This document shows positions 24,663-35,150 of a stretch of 64,000 bases of DNA, in pieces (position 1 is the first letter of the stretch; each line of letters begins with the position of its first letter). The DNA comes from Sialis fuliginosa (taxonomy: Eukaryota > Arthropoda > Insecta > Megaloptera > Sialidae). A model generated the notes under the pieces. That model was not told the DNA's origin, did not search any database, and worked only from the letters and a program-made list of their open reading frames with translations. The position numbers were made by a program, and so were the translations under genes. The stretch lies in NCBI GenBank assembly GCA_961205875.1, contig OY540822.1, forward strand, positions 7,194,501 through 7,258,500. Reading direction: 5' to 3'.

Positions 24663-25205
24663 CAGTGGTTCCCAAAATGTGCGCCGCGGCGTCTTTACAA
24701 AGAACTGCAGGTTCAGTTATTATCATTAATTTAATGTTAATGAATGAATTTGTTCAATAATGCAGTTGTTTATTACAAATTCAGCGTCGGATTTAGTGGG
24801 GGGAGAACCATGGCGACCACCCGGGGCAAAAGTCTTAAGTCTTAAAGTTAATGGTGTAAGCTATATTAAAAAAAAGTTGAAGTCTGTAGGATCGCGCCAA
24901 GCTGAGATATTAACTATTCAACTTATTTGTTAATAATAGGGGAAGGGGGTCTCGACGGTCTTAGGGCATTTGATAGTCTTAAAGTTAACGATGTAAGCTA
25001 TATTTAAAAAAAAGTTGTAGAATCGCGTCAATCTGAGATATTAACTATTAAACTTATTTGTTAATTTATCAATTTTAATTGACATTTTTGGTGATTTTTT
25101 AGGGGTTTTGTACAAATTAGTCATGTTTTGACTTAGGGAAGGGTAACATGGGAAAACCTTAATTCAAAAAGGGCGCCGCGAGTCGAAATAGATTAGAAAC
25201 CACTG
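24663..25205. mobile_element. hAT-like element carrying a tandem repeat
   Basis: Ends are CAGTGGTTCCCAAA and, inward from the right, CAGTGGTTTCTAATC. Flanks ccttaatt and tcttaact match at 6 of 8 bases, a decayed target duplication. Subterminal GCGCCGCG occurs at both sides in inverted orientation. The middle contains a two-unit array related to the 160-bp repeat at 17994. Confidence 0.65.
24831..25062 (+). repeat. Diverged two-unit array related to the 160-bp repeat
   Basis: Units carry CTTAAAGTTAATGGTGTAAG and CTTAAAGTTAACGATGTAAG about 138 bases apart, with GATCGCGCCAAGCTGAGATA between them, clearly related to 17994-18357. It lies inside the hAT-like element 24663-25205. Confidence 0.8.
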
Positions 25206-25375
25206 TCTTAACTTGCTCCATTTCGAACGGATGGACAAATAATTAAATGATGTGTATATTTCCCAGGTTTGCAAAATCATGTGGTCAGAAACTCACGTTG
25301 AATATTATTATTGTATTAACATGGTGTGATTAAAGTTTGAACTACTAGAGTCACAGAACTGCATCAAGTATGTAA

Positions 25376-25950
25376 AATTGAATTATCTTTAGCCTGAGTT
25401 TATCCAATATTACTAGTTAACTTACAATTTTCTCCCGCCCGTTTAATATAATTGTATAGTACCGATATCGACCAGTACCTGTAAATTTTCTAATTGCAAT
25501 TATGAATTGTTATCTTCTAGAATCTAGTTTCTAGTCCACTGGTGTTGAAAATTTGTGAAATGCCATACGTATTCTTTATTGAAGACAGATAAATGAGAAA
25601 ACTTATTAAATTTTGTACATTCCTATTATTTATTTTTGTTATGATTTGCTTTCATGTAATTATATAGCATCGATATCGATCAGTACCTGTATTTTTTTAC
25701 TTGCAATTATGAATTGTTCTCTTCTAGAATCTAGTTTCTAGTCTACTGGTGTTGAAAATTTGTGAAATGCCATACGTATTCTTTATTGAAGACAGATAAA
25801 TGAGAAAACTTATTAAATTTTGTACATTCCTATTATTTATTTGTGTTATGATTTGCTTTCATGTAATTATATAGCATCGATATCGATCAGTACCTGTATT
25901 TTTTTACTTGCAATTATGAATTGTTCTCTTCTAGAATCTAGTTTCTAGTC
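25376..25950 (+). repeat. Tandem array, about 208-bp unit, third unit truncated
   Basis: The landmark CAGTACCTGTA occurs at 25473, 25681 and 25888. Units contain TTCTAGAATCTAGTTTCTAG and CCATACGTATTCTTTATTGA and differ slightly. The third is cut by the element at 25953. A single diverged unit with the same left leader (TTATCCAATATTACTAGTTA) and right continuation exists at 28430-28762. Confidence 0.92.
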
Positions 25951-25952
25951 TA

Positions 25953-26861
25953 GGGGAGAGGTGCTGCAGTTGAAACACGGCGTCAGTTGAAACGTTTTAA
26001 AAATAATATCTACTAGTGGTCATAAATGAAAGCTTTATATCGTCTGAGTTAGCTAATGTGTTACTGCTTTAGCGACCGAGTCGGCGCTTCTATTCTGTCA
26101 AATAAGTTTTGAAAATTTAAGAATTAGTGTTTTTTCAGTTGATGTGTTATTTTTAAAATACGAATATATTTTTAGATTACACAGTCAAAAATCATTTCTC
26201 GTTAATAATATTTGGTTAGTAGATTGATATAGAAGCAAGGCATGTATAGAGCTATGTGTTTTTAATCAATTTACAATTATTTAAATTTGGTGTACATTGT
26301 GTTACATTTTTCAAACTAGGCTGCAATTGAAACTATTTAGAATGCATCGGTTGAAACATGTTTCATCCGACACCTGCAGGGCCATAACTAGAGGCTCGGG
26401 GGCCCCGTGGCAACATGTGACCTTATTTTTCGTTGAATTTTATACTTTTTTGATTTTGCAAAAGTTGCAAAGAGAATAATATTATCTCAAAAGAATTACC
26501 CCACTTGTTTTTAAGATTTTAAGGGGAATTTAATTTTTTTGTATTGATTTTATGTCAAATAATAATTATAATTTATCATTAATTAAAATTATTTCATTTA
26601 ATTTGTTCCTTATTTTCCTTTTTTATTGAAAAAAATATATGTTTCAATTGACGCTTTCTCGGCGTCATTTGAAACACTCTCCTTGACTCTACTTTAGATC
26701 AATTTCTACATACACTGGTTAATATTTTGAGAAATTTTGTTTGGTGATTAGAAGTTTAATAGAAAGACTATATTGTGTCCAAATTTGAAATAATTACTAA
26801 TTAAAATAACAAAGTTATCATCGAAATTCCAAAAACTGTTTCAATTGCAGCACCTCTCTCC
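25953..26861. mobile_element. TA-flanked element with GGGGAGAGGTGCTGC ends
   Basis: A 909-bp element with 24-base inverted ends and two mismatches, starting GGGGAGAGGTGCTGCAGTTG on the left and GGAGAGAGGTGCTGCAATTG inward from the right, between TA dinucleotides (25951, 26862). The phrase TTGAAAC or GTTTCAA recurs at least seven times inside. It has the same layout as 12912-14137 with a different phrase. A CAGGGCCATAACTAG sequence at 26376 may be the end of another nested MITE. No transposase frame. Confidence 0.82.
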
Positions 26862-27175
26862 TATAAAACTAAGGTTTTTTTTGGTTGCGTCAGTTTCAAA
26901 TTTTATAAATTTTTATAGTTACATTAGGAAACATAAAAACTGAATACCTTTTTTTAGTCATGCTTGAGTTACATGTATAGAGAAATTATTGCTTATGGGT
27001 TGAAATTTTTACCTCTCGATTTTCGGATGGCAAACTCATCGATAATGGAATCAAAATCAAATTCAATTCTCACGAAAATAACAAGTTTTCAAAGTTTCCA
27101 CCAAAATTTGCCGCCCTTCAATTCTTGCCGCCTTAGGCAGCTGTCTACTCTGCCTGCATGGTAAATCCGGGCCTG
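26862..27175 (-). mobile_element. hAT-like MITE, CAGGCCCGGATTTA family, copy 2, truncated
   Basis: An inverted copy of 14998-15400. The right boundary ends ..AAATCCGGGCCTG, while about 90 bases at the opposite end, including the terminal repeat and the G tract, are missing. The break coincides exactly with the edge of the TA-flanked element 25953-26861. Confidence 0.85.
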
Positions 27176-27262
27176 TTTGTGTTATTTTGTTAATTTCAAC
27201 GTTGGAAGAAATAAATTTTATGAAAAATATGACAGATTTTAGTTTGTTGGAAAAATATAGGT
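27176..27262 (+). repeat. Displaced right end of the 208-bp unit
   Basis: Sequence from TAATTTCAACGTTGGAAG to TTTGTTGGAAAAATATAG matches 28690-28762, which directly continues the single unit at 28430. It is therefore the remainder of the array at 25376-25950 after two insertions. Confidence 0.8.
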
Positions 27263-27300
27263 TATATACAGGGTGTAAAAATATCAGGGTATAGTAAAGG
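27258..27300. mobile_element. Possible mariner-type terminal fragment
   Basis: TATACAGGGTGTAAAAATAT resembles the TACAGGGTGT ends of Tc1/mariner relics. No second end was found. Confidence 0.3.
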
Positions 27301-27545
27301 AAACTCATCTACATAAAAAAGAAATCGTAGCTTACTATTCCGAAATTTTCTACCGAATATGATTTTTGTGTATGTAATTTTGCATATTAAACAGCTTTAT
27401 AAACTTTTTAATTTTAATGGTAGTTTAAGGAATAAAAGAAATTGAAATAATGATTTTTGCTTCATAGAATTGTCGCTTATTACTGTACTATGCTTAATCT
27501 AAATATTTTTCGTTAACTTTTCTAAACGTATTTAATCTTTAATAA

Positions 27546-27640
27546 CTAGCTGTTATCCATGATTACTAGCTATCTCTCTGCCAAATTTCATTAAGATCTG
27601 TTCAGCGGTTTAGGCATGAATATGTAACAAACAGAGTACT
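27546..27640 (+). repeat. Interspersed repeat, copy C (degenerate)
   Basis: CTAGCTGTTATCCATGATTA, a CCAAATTTCATTAAGATCTG core and GTAACAAACAGAGT match copy D at 43470. The TATTAGTATGGAT end is lost. Confidence 0.6.
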
Positions 27641-28429
27641 TTAATAATATATGCCTTTACGCGTTGTTTTTATGGAACCAATTAAACGCGTAAATGGAGG
27701 GATTACTTTATATATATGTAAATGCATGATGGAGCAGGAAGAATTTAACTTTCTGTAAATAATTTTCCCAGTTTAGCGTACAACAATAATACGTTAACAA
27801 TATTATTTGACTTTAGTAAGAATGTATACTTGGTTCTAAGTGATACTTGATTTCTATTGTTTCAAAATTAAGCGTAACTTTTCGAATAAATTCCCGAGTA
27901 TACATATATTTATACAAGAAAGGATTATCAAAATCATAACAAAGGATTTGAGCAAAAACTACGTATAAGTACGGTTGAAGTAGCATCTTGTAAGTATTAT
28001 TATATACAGGTGACTATTAAAAAATTTGATGCATTAAGTTTTAAGATATGCCTTCGTATAAAAGTATACGAAAGAGCAGTGAAATTTTTTTACCGGTTCG
28101 CGCAAAACGTTAAAAATGTATAAAATTTAAAGAAATTTTAGAAATGTACAATTTGAGGTAAAGCAAATAAATATATCTTATATAAAGTACTTTTAGAACT
28201 GCACATTTAAATTTCAGAGCTGCACAAACAAGCTAAAGCTGCACATTAAAATAACCCCTGTGTTTTATAATTATTTTAATGATAGAAACACTTTTTTTTA
28301 ATTTGCCGATTCGCAGATATTTATTTATTTTTATTTATTCTGCAAAACAATTTTTTTCTGTTGCATATTTTTTAATTTACAAATGGGACGTTCTACGTTA
28401 ACTATATTATGTGTAAAATGTAATTATCT
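27641..28429. other. A+T-rich spacer, nothing recognised
   Basis: No gene or bounded repeat was seen. Confidence 0.5.
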
Positions 28430-28762
28430 TAGCTTCGGTTTATCCAATATTACTAGTTAACTTATAGTTTTCTCTCCCATCCTTTAATGTAATAAAGCAC
28501 CGATATCGATCAGTACCTGTAAATTTTCTACTTGCAATTATGAATTGTTATTTTCTAGTGTCTAGTTTACTGGTGTGGAAGATTTGTTAAAAATGCCATA
28601 CGTATTCTTTTGTGACGACAGAAAAAGGGGAAATCTTAATGAAATTTGTACATTTCTTGTTATTTATTTATGTTTTGATTTGCTTTTTTTTTAATTTCAA
28701 CGTTGAAGGAAATGAAATTTATGAAAAATATGACAGTTTTTAGTTTGTTGGAAAAATATAGA
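28430..28762 (+). repeat. Single unit of the 208-bp repeat with both flanks
   Basis: It carries the leader TTATCCAATATTACTAGTTA, CAGTACCTGTAAATTTTCTA, CCATACGTATTCTTTTGTGA and the right part TTTGTTGGAAAAATATAG, showing the uninterrupted arrangement of the sequence that is triplicated and split at 25376-27262. Confidence 0.85.
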
Positions 28763-29065
28763 ATGAAGAATAGTGAAATATAGTACAGACATTTATTTAT
28801 ATTAAATCGTGTTTGTCAGGGCCAAAAATTTGAGTTTAGGTACAGAGTTTTCGAATGCCGAGTGGCTTTTTCTATGACACATTATAGGGGGGGATTTGGG
28901 CAGAAATTGTTCAAATTTTGTATAGTCCATTTTCAAGTCATAAAAAAGTGTATGTCTTTGTTAATTGGAAATAGTTTTTATTTTCTTAGCCCGACATAAT
29001 TTTTGACTATGCCTGTATTTATTAGGTATTTTTTATTTTTGCTTGTTCAGTGAATGTAAGTAGTT

Positions 29066-29539
29066 ATGAAGCGTTACAAAATTCATCCTGTATTTATACT
29101 TTTTGTATGTGTATGTGTGTATATTTTATATAGACAAAAATCTCTTATAATCTACCCTTCTGTCAAATCGGAAACCACAGCTCAAAATGATCAAAAGATT
29201 TCTGAATGGCGCTCTTTCAATAGCATACTTGACGAACCTTCGCTTAGATAAATATCAAGGAGGCTTTTGTCGAAGGTTCAAATTACAAATGTCGATGCCA
29301 AAATCTAGCACAAAAAGACGATAAAAATATATACGTTGTTTGCTATAATCGTTTTTCACCAAAATCTTTTGTTTCTTGAGAAGGACCTACTGTTATTGAT
29401 TAAAGAAAATAACATTCACAAACCGTTTCAGCATACTTCAGATACTGAATATATACCATTAATTACAACACCCAAACATTTGCTAAACCGGCCCTGTCTG
29501 AAATGGAAATGTTTTTTTAAAATCACTGTATGCAAATAA
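29066..29539 (+). pseudogene. Possible frameshifted pseudogene of a membrane-anchored protein
   Basis: Three overlapping open pieces follow one another with two compensating frame changes. Piece one (29066-29251) starts at ATG and has about seven polar residues, then a hydrophobic anchor (VFILFVCVCVYILY), then a hydrophilic stem. Piece two (29248-29379) is in another frame and reads like real protein, with a Cys-rich YKCRCQNLAQKDDKN segment and VVCYNRFSPKSF. Piece three (about 29336-29539) returns to the first frame and ends at a stop. The layout, short N-terminal tail plus signal anchor plus luminal part, is that of a type II membrane protein such as a Golgi glycosyltransferase. That is inference only; I do not recognise the family. 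The two shifts argue for a decayed gene or retrocopy. Sequencing indels in A-rich runs are an alternative. Confidence 0.4.
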
Positions 29540-30612
29540 AAAAGCACGAATATTTGATTGTAACAGAAACATAAAAAGTTTTATAATTTAAAATAAACTT
29601 TATATTGAAGAACAGCGAAATATTAATTTGTGTTGGCTATTACTTGAAATTAGCTAATTAAGGTTCATTAAAAACATAACAGTGGTGGTAGAATCTTAAA
29701 TATAAGGGTAGAAAATTCACCCGTTTTTAAAAGCTCACATTCAGGATGTCTAAAGATGGATATATACAAAATTTAAGGAACCTACTTTAGAAAGAACATT
29801 TAATTTGTTTTTACTTTATATCTATGCAAAATTTGTACTTGGTTTTTATTACTTGTAATTTGTTTTATAACATAGCAGTCGTATTTTTAAAATAAACACC
29901 TTATTTTTATTGCTAAATGGATAATAATAACATTCTATGTGAGTTCTAAAACCAAAAACAATTCTTTATAGACATATTTCCATTTCAAACATAAAATGTA
30001 CCTATCTGTAAAGAGACATTTCTGTCATTCTTGTAAGTTTCGATTAAAAAAAAAACAAACAACTTAGACATTAAGTTAGTTCTCGGAGAAATTGAACAAA
30101 AACAATTGTCGCGAGGTAACTATAATTAAAACATTTTCTGTCTAACAAACATTTAAAAAGTTTTGCAATTACGACAAAAAAACCAATCAAAATTTTTAAA
30201 TATTCCGGTAGTTCGAGACAATTGAACAAAATTTAGTTTTTACTATAGCAATCAATAAAGCGTTTAGAATAATTTGTTCATTATGAATATTCTAAAGAGT
30301 TTGTGGTTATAAACACAGAATTATAAAAACGTGAGAAAATTCAATAAAATACAACAAAAAACATTAGTTCTTTTTTTATTTTGCTTTGTTTTAGATTCAA
30401 GATAAAAAGAATTACTTTTTGTTACTATAAATATGTTTTCGATTATAGTTTATATGACTTGCTATATTTTATTCAAAATATATCTTCACATATATATGCA
30501 AATATGCTAGATTTAGATCATGTTCAAATAAAAAAATGAATAATTAAAATAAATTCAAGCTATTAAATAAATCGTCAATATTTTCCAGTGCAATAAAATG
30601 ATCATATACATA
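29540..30612. other. A+T-rich spacer, nothing recognised
   Basis: No feature supported. Confidence 0.5.
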
Positions 30613-30614
30613 TA

Positions 30615-31022
30615 CAGTGTAACCTTAATATAACGAGCCTCAATATAACGATTTCCTCGATTTAACAAATTTTTCGAAATCCCTAGAACTGCCCGTAAGA
30701 GCTAATGCAAAATATACCTTCATATTACGAATACATTTGTCAACAACCTCTTTATAACGAATTAAATTTTTCGTAAGACAATCATTATTGTTTTTTTACT
30801 GTTTGTCACTGTTGCTAGTTGCAGTTGTTGAAAAACAAAAAAGGTGTTCCTTAACCGTCGCAAAGAAATGAGAAATCATTAAGTATGTAGACGAGAATCC
30901 TACAACGAAAAAAATAGACATCGCTACATTCTTACCTTGTTATAACGAATTGTAGACCAACCTAAACCTCACTGTAATATATTTATACTTCCCTTCAGTT
31001 TTGTTATATCGAGGTTGCACTG
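30615..31022 (+). mobile_element. Internally deleted Tigger/pogo-like element
   Basis: A 408-bp element flanked by TA on both sides. It has terminal inverted repeats starting CAGTGTAACCT on the left and CAGTGCAACCTCG read inward from the right, followed on both sides by the ATATAACGA-type repeats usual for pogo/Tigger elements. It keeps a transposase helix-turn-helix remnant in the middle, so it is a deletion derivative of an autonomous element rather than an unrelated MITE. Confidence 0.8.
30833..30937 (+). pseudogene. N-terminal fragment of a Tigger/pogo-type transposase
   Basis: About 35 codons in one frame read KQKRCSLTVAKK, an in-frame stop, then EIIKYVDENPTTKKIDIA. This matches the start of the helix-turn-helix (CENP-B/Psq-type) DNA-binding domain of Tigger/pogo transposases, where a basic patch, a SLT motif and an E-x-I-x-x-V-x-x-N helix are typical. 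The frame ends shortly afterwards at the join to the 3' terminal sequence, so the catalytic DDE domain has been deleted. It lies inside the TA-flanked element at 30615-31022, whose termini fit the same superfamily. It is non-functional: one nonsense codon, no catalytic domain, and no clear start codon upstream. Confidence 0.72.
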
Positions 31023-32654
31023 TATTTATACGCCTATATGAATTTCCTCTTTTAAAGTTAGGAATTTTGAACATCCGTGTTTAGCTAATAACCGAGCTTC
31101 TGCAAATTTAATTATAATTTTATCGATTTGATTGCCATCTACATCATTTAAGTTTAGCTCACGGAAGTAACACAAAATATGATACCATATATTTAAGTAG
31201 TTGGTAAACACGACCGTATTTGCTCATTATTCATTCCCCCCCCCCCCCCCTCCACCTTATTAAATGTGATTTTAGATTTGTACTTTTGTATTGCATGCTC
31301 ATGTTATATTGGTCTGTCTTCAACGGGCTCCACGTGTTGTTGATGTTTTTGTTGAAAATCTCGATAGATAGAAAGTTAAACACAGCTGCAAAGGGTTTAG
31401 CGCATGGAGAAAATGTTGACTTCTCGATCTAAGTTTATTTAACTCATTGAATAATCAAACACAAGATAAGTTTAACGATCGAAATAGCTTCCGGCAATTT
31501 GTTATTCAACACTGATGTTTATTTATTATCTGCTAAAAACACACCAAATTAATTTCACTTTAGTTTAAGGCAAACTGATTAATTTCTCTATCAATAAAAA
31601 TAATATTGATATCAGTGTTACTTACATATCTACATACATACATACTCGTATATACATATGTATATGGTGCAATCGATAGTAAATGACTATTTACTATCTA
31701 TGACAACGGGTGTAGTAATTACTAATTATTACCTGCCTGTAAATTAACACTAGCACCTAATATACAGGTATTATGAAGACTTCTACACTAATATGCAAAT
31801 ATTAATGTTACATATCAGTGGCGTGCTAAAATTTTGTAAAAAACTAAAAAAAGGTTATTAGAAGCTCCATTCAAAATCTTAAAATTATTGAGCATCTGTG
31901 AGCGAAGATATCGTCAAAATAAAATAACAAATTTAACATTGCGAGTATAGGGATTACGATATTTTAAGCCGATTTTCAATGAAAAAGTAAATAATTTTAT
32001 GCGAAGGAAGATCAAGAAATTTATGAAATTTTGAGAAAAACTAAATTAATATAAAAAATCTCAAGTATTTTCACCACCCCGTTTTTAAGTTATAAGTAAA
32101 ATAAAAACTTATTTTATGATAAAAAATATCATGGTACTAGTTATGACAACGCCGCAAAATATTGACAATTACCGCGGTATTTAAAAATCGTACGTGCTGA
32201 ATATATTGTTCTTTTAATTTCAAGGAATAATAAAAATAATGAAAACTATTTCTTAATTATAAACATATAATATATAACAAATTCAGCTGCAAATAACAGT
32301 ACACGCTATCACATCAAAACATTAAACAATATGTAGCTGTCATCGGGAATACAAATGTCGCGCATGCGCAATAGAAAATATTACACTCAACGTTGCCAAA
32401 TTTTATTTTAATTTATACCATTGCTATCTTGATTTTATACTTCACTTTTTTTCCTTTTCTAACATATAGCGTACCTTGTTTCTCCCCGAGAAATATCTTA
32501 AATATCTACAATATGTTTAGAAAAAATTACCATGAATTTTTAAATAGTCAATTACATCGTTTCTAAATACACAAACACCTGGGGGGAAGGGGTCAAAAAC
32601 AATTAAAAATATACATCATTATTTATTTTACATAAAACTAGCTGCCCCTAGAGA
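31023..32654. other. A+T-rich spacer with a C tract and an orphan hAT-type end
   Basis: A 15-C tract lies at 31236-31250. CAGTGGCGTGC at 31815 may be the left end of an old hAT-like element without a recognisable right end. No coding sequence. Confidence 0.5.
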
Positions 32655-32970
32655 TACTACAAAAATAGACAAACAAAAATTTGTAATAAAAGTTTTGGAA
32701 TGTCTCCCAACTTACAGTTTGGGGAAATAAAGGAAAAGGAAAATGATTTACCATAGGAAATTGTGGGAAACATACAGATGCATCGAAAATGCTTAGTGGA
32801 AATCAATTATTCATATTATACAAATGTAAGTGTAGCATTTCCAAGCAATGTTTGTCTTAAATAAGTCATTACCATTCATCGATAGATCATAATGTGTAAA
32901 TTATATATCAAAAACTACCAGGGCTTATCAGTGTTAGAAATAGTAGAATCTAGAGTCACTACAATAAGAG
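32655..32970 (+). repeat. Dispersed repeat of about 320 bp, copy 1
   Basis: It contains GGAATGTCTCCCAACTTACA, GATGCATCGAAAATGCTTAG and TAGAATCTAGAGTCACT. An inverted copy about 18.5 kb away at 51431-51770 is highly similar throughout. No terminal repeats and no coding frame. Type unknown. Confidence 0.85.
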
Positions 32971-32999
32971 TTTCAGTAAAAAAATGTATGTATTATTTT

Positions 33000-33381
33000 C
33001 AGGGCTTCGAACCGTTATTTTTTTCGTTTCGGTTTTCGTTCCGGTTCGTGAAAAAAAATATATTTCGGTTCGGTTCCGGTTTTTGTTCTGCAAAAAATAA
33101 CGGTTTTTCCGGTTTTCGGTTCAGCTCCGAGTGATTAATTAAAAAAAAATTTATTTGTATTAAAAAAAAATGTTTCTACCATAATTTAGAATATTTTATG
33201 GTACTTGTATGATAGTACGAACGACAATTGAAGTGGGAAATAAGATTATGTTAACACGCGTATTTTATCATGAACTGAACCGTAAAAACCGATATTTTTA
33301 TTTCGGTTCTGTTCCGGTTTTCGTTCCTGCAAAAAATTACGGTTTTTCCGGTTTTCGGTTCAGTTCCGGTTCGAAGCTCTG
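33000..33381 (-). mobile_element. hAT-like MITE, CAGGGCTTCGAACCGG family, copy 2
   Basis: A 382-bp copy in reverse orientation with an exact 8-base duplication attatttt (32992-32999, 33382-33389). The last bases read TTCGAAGCTCTG, one change from the family end. Confidence 0.93.
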
Positions 33382-33459
33382 ATTATTTTAACATGCATAA
33401 AAAAATAAATTAAAACTGAACATTATGTAATAATATAAAGTGATATTGATTGATAAAAT

Positions 33460-33848
33460 CAGGGCTTCAAACCGGAACTGAACCGAAAACCGGAAAACCC
33501 GTTATTTTTTGCCGGAACGAAAACCGGAACAGAACCGAAATAAATATATCGGTTTTTACGGTTCAGTACATGTTAAAATACGCGCGTTAACATGATTTTC
33601 TTTCCCACTTCAATTGTCGTTCGGACTATCATACAAGTACCATTAAATGTTCTAAATTATTGTAGAAAATTTTTTTTTAATACAAATAACTTTTTTTTAA
33701 TTAATCACTTGGAGCTGAACTGAAAACCGAAAAAAACGGAAAAACCGTTATTTTTTTCGGAACGAAAACCGGAACCGAACCGAAATATATCTTTTTACTC
33801 GAACCGGAACGAAAACCGAAACGAAAAAAATAACGGTTCGAAGCCCTG
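33460..33848 (+). mobile_element. hAT-like MITE, CAGGGCTTCGAACCGG family, copy 3
   Basis: A 389-bp copy with an exact 8-base duplication gataaaat (33452-33459, 33849-33856). It is separated by 78 bases from copy 2, which has the opposite orientation. Confidence 0.93.
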
Positions 33849-33914
33849 GATAAAATCAGAATTTAATACCATTTGTACTGTTAGTCTGAAATATTAGGGT
33901 TTGAATTTCTGAAA

Positions 33915-33990
33915 ATTCTTTCTTTGTGGGTGCTACAACCATGTAATTTCACGTTTCTAGGTCCAGGGGCTCGAGTTGATAGTATTTTGA
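33915..33990 (+). repeat. Short dispersed repeat sharing TTTCTAGGTCCAG
   Basis: GTGGGTGCTACAACCATGTA, AATTTCACGTTTCTAGGTCC and GGGGCTCGAGTTGAT match 44340-44430. A more distant match (GGGAGCTACAGCCCCTCAAA) is at 38463-38540. Confidence 0.6.
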
Positions 33991-34974
33991 AAATAAAACA
34001 TTTTTAGAAGCCAAATTCCAAGTTTCTAGTAAAATATTGACTTTATTATAATAATAATGATTTAAATTCAGAATAGCAATAATATTTTTGTATCATATTT
34101 CAACTAATTTACATACATTAAAGTATATATACTATAAATACGAAAAAAGTAATATTTACAAAAATGTAGATTAATTCATTACAACTGATAAAATAGCATA
34201 CAATTAATTTGAAATCGTGAATATAAAATAAATATTTGTTGGTTACAATTTTTCATTTCAATATTGTAATATCAAAAAATTATACATTTAAAATGGAGAA
34301 GTTAAAATAACAGTAAGTGTGTACTTTTATGTTTTATTTGTGTACATAAATATGTATAATGCAGTAATTTATTCGATAGAATGCAACCATCATGTATAAA
34401 TACAGGATGACCTCTTTCAAGTGACCATCCTGGATTTTTTTTATAGTGGGGTGCTATCAAAAAACTTTCCAGACAAAAGTTTAGAGGGGGCCATTGATGC
34501 ACTAGTAAAAATATTTTTTAGGTGGCGCTATTAGTCATTTAAAGGTCAACTGATTTTGATGGGATATTCACTGTTCTAAAGACTCTAGAATTAATTTAAG
34601 TTATATGATAATCGAATTAAGAAAATTTATAATGAATAGTTTTTAATAATAAATTAAATGGATTCAATTTCGAAAAAAAAACGTTTAGCTTATTAATAAT
34701 TCATTGAATAGATTACAGAATATAATATAACTATATATTTTTTCACGTATATAAAACAAACACATTACATAAATGTATTTACTTTTCCGGATACTGTAAT
34801 GAAATTTTATAAAATTTAATTGAATATTGATTTTGACTATGTACATGTTCATATAGTATGTAGGTATTCAACGGGAATTATAAATTTTATTTTATTATTA
34901 AAAAATAACACTTCGATCGAAAATCATACATTTTTAAACTTCATTTTGTATTATTCGAATTATAATCATAATAA
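33991..34974. other. A+T-rich spacer with a mariner-like fragment
   Basis: Around 34404-34431, AGGATGACC...GGTCATCCT-type sequence forms an imperfect inverted repeat like a transposon end. AGGTGGCGC is at 34520. No gene. Confidence 0.45.
34520..34528 (+). promoter_or_regulatory. CTCF-core-like 9-mer AGGTGGCGC
   Basis: An exact match to the AGGTGGCGC core reported for insect CTCF sites. Nine bases can occur by chance, and similar strings also sit in transposon ends. Confidence 0.2.
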
Positions 34975-35150
34975 ACTGGAACCAGTCTTGGATATTACCC
35001 CAATGTTGGACTCTTGTTTAATTAAATGTATTAAATTAGAAATATTTGTTAATATTTGATTACATACTGCCATAACTAAATCATATTCTATTGACACTTA
35101 ACTGTAAAATAGCTTAATTTGACGACAATCGGCCAATGCGTGTCAAAATG
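34975..35150 (+). repeat. Diverged copy of the 14800-15710 element (left part)
   Basis: ACCAGTCTTGGATATTACCC, TTAAATTAGAAATATTTG and GTGTCAAAATGGTATAAG align with 14806-14980 in the same order. Confidence 0.65.

Noticed and set aside
25376-25950. Repeated units considered as a CRISPR-like array
   Set aside because: Units are about 208 bp, contiguous and without short spacers. This is an ordinary tandem duplication in a eukaryotic genome.
33000-33848. Paired inverted elements considered as LTRs of a retrotransposon
   Set aside because: They are inverted, not direct, each has its own 8-base duplication, and only 78 bases lie between them.
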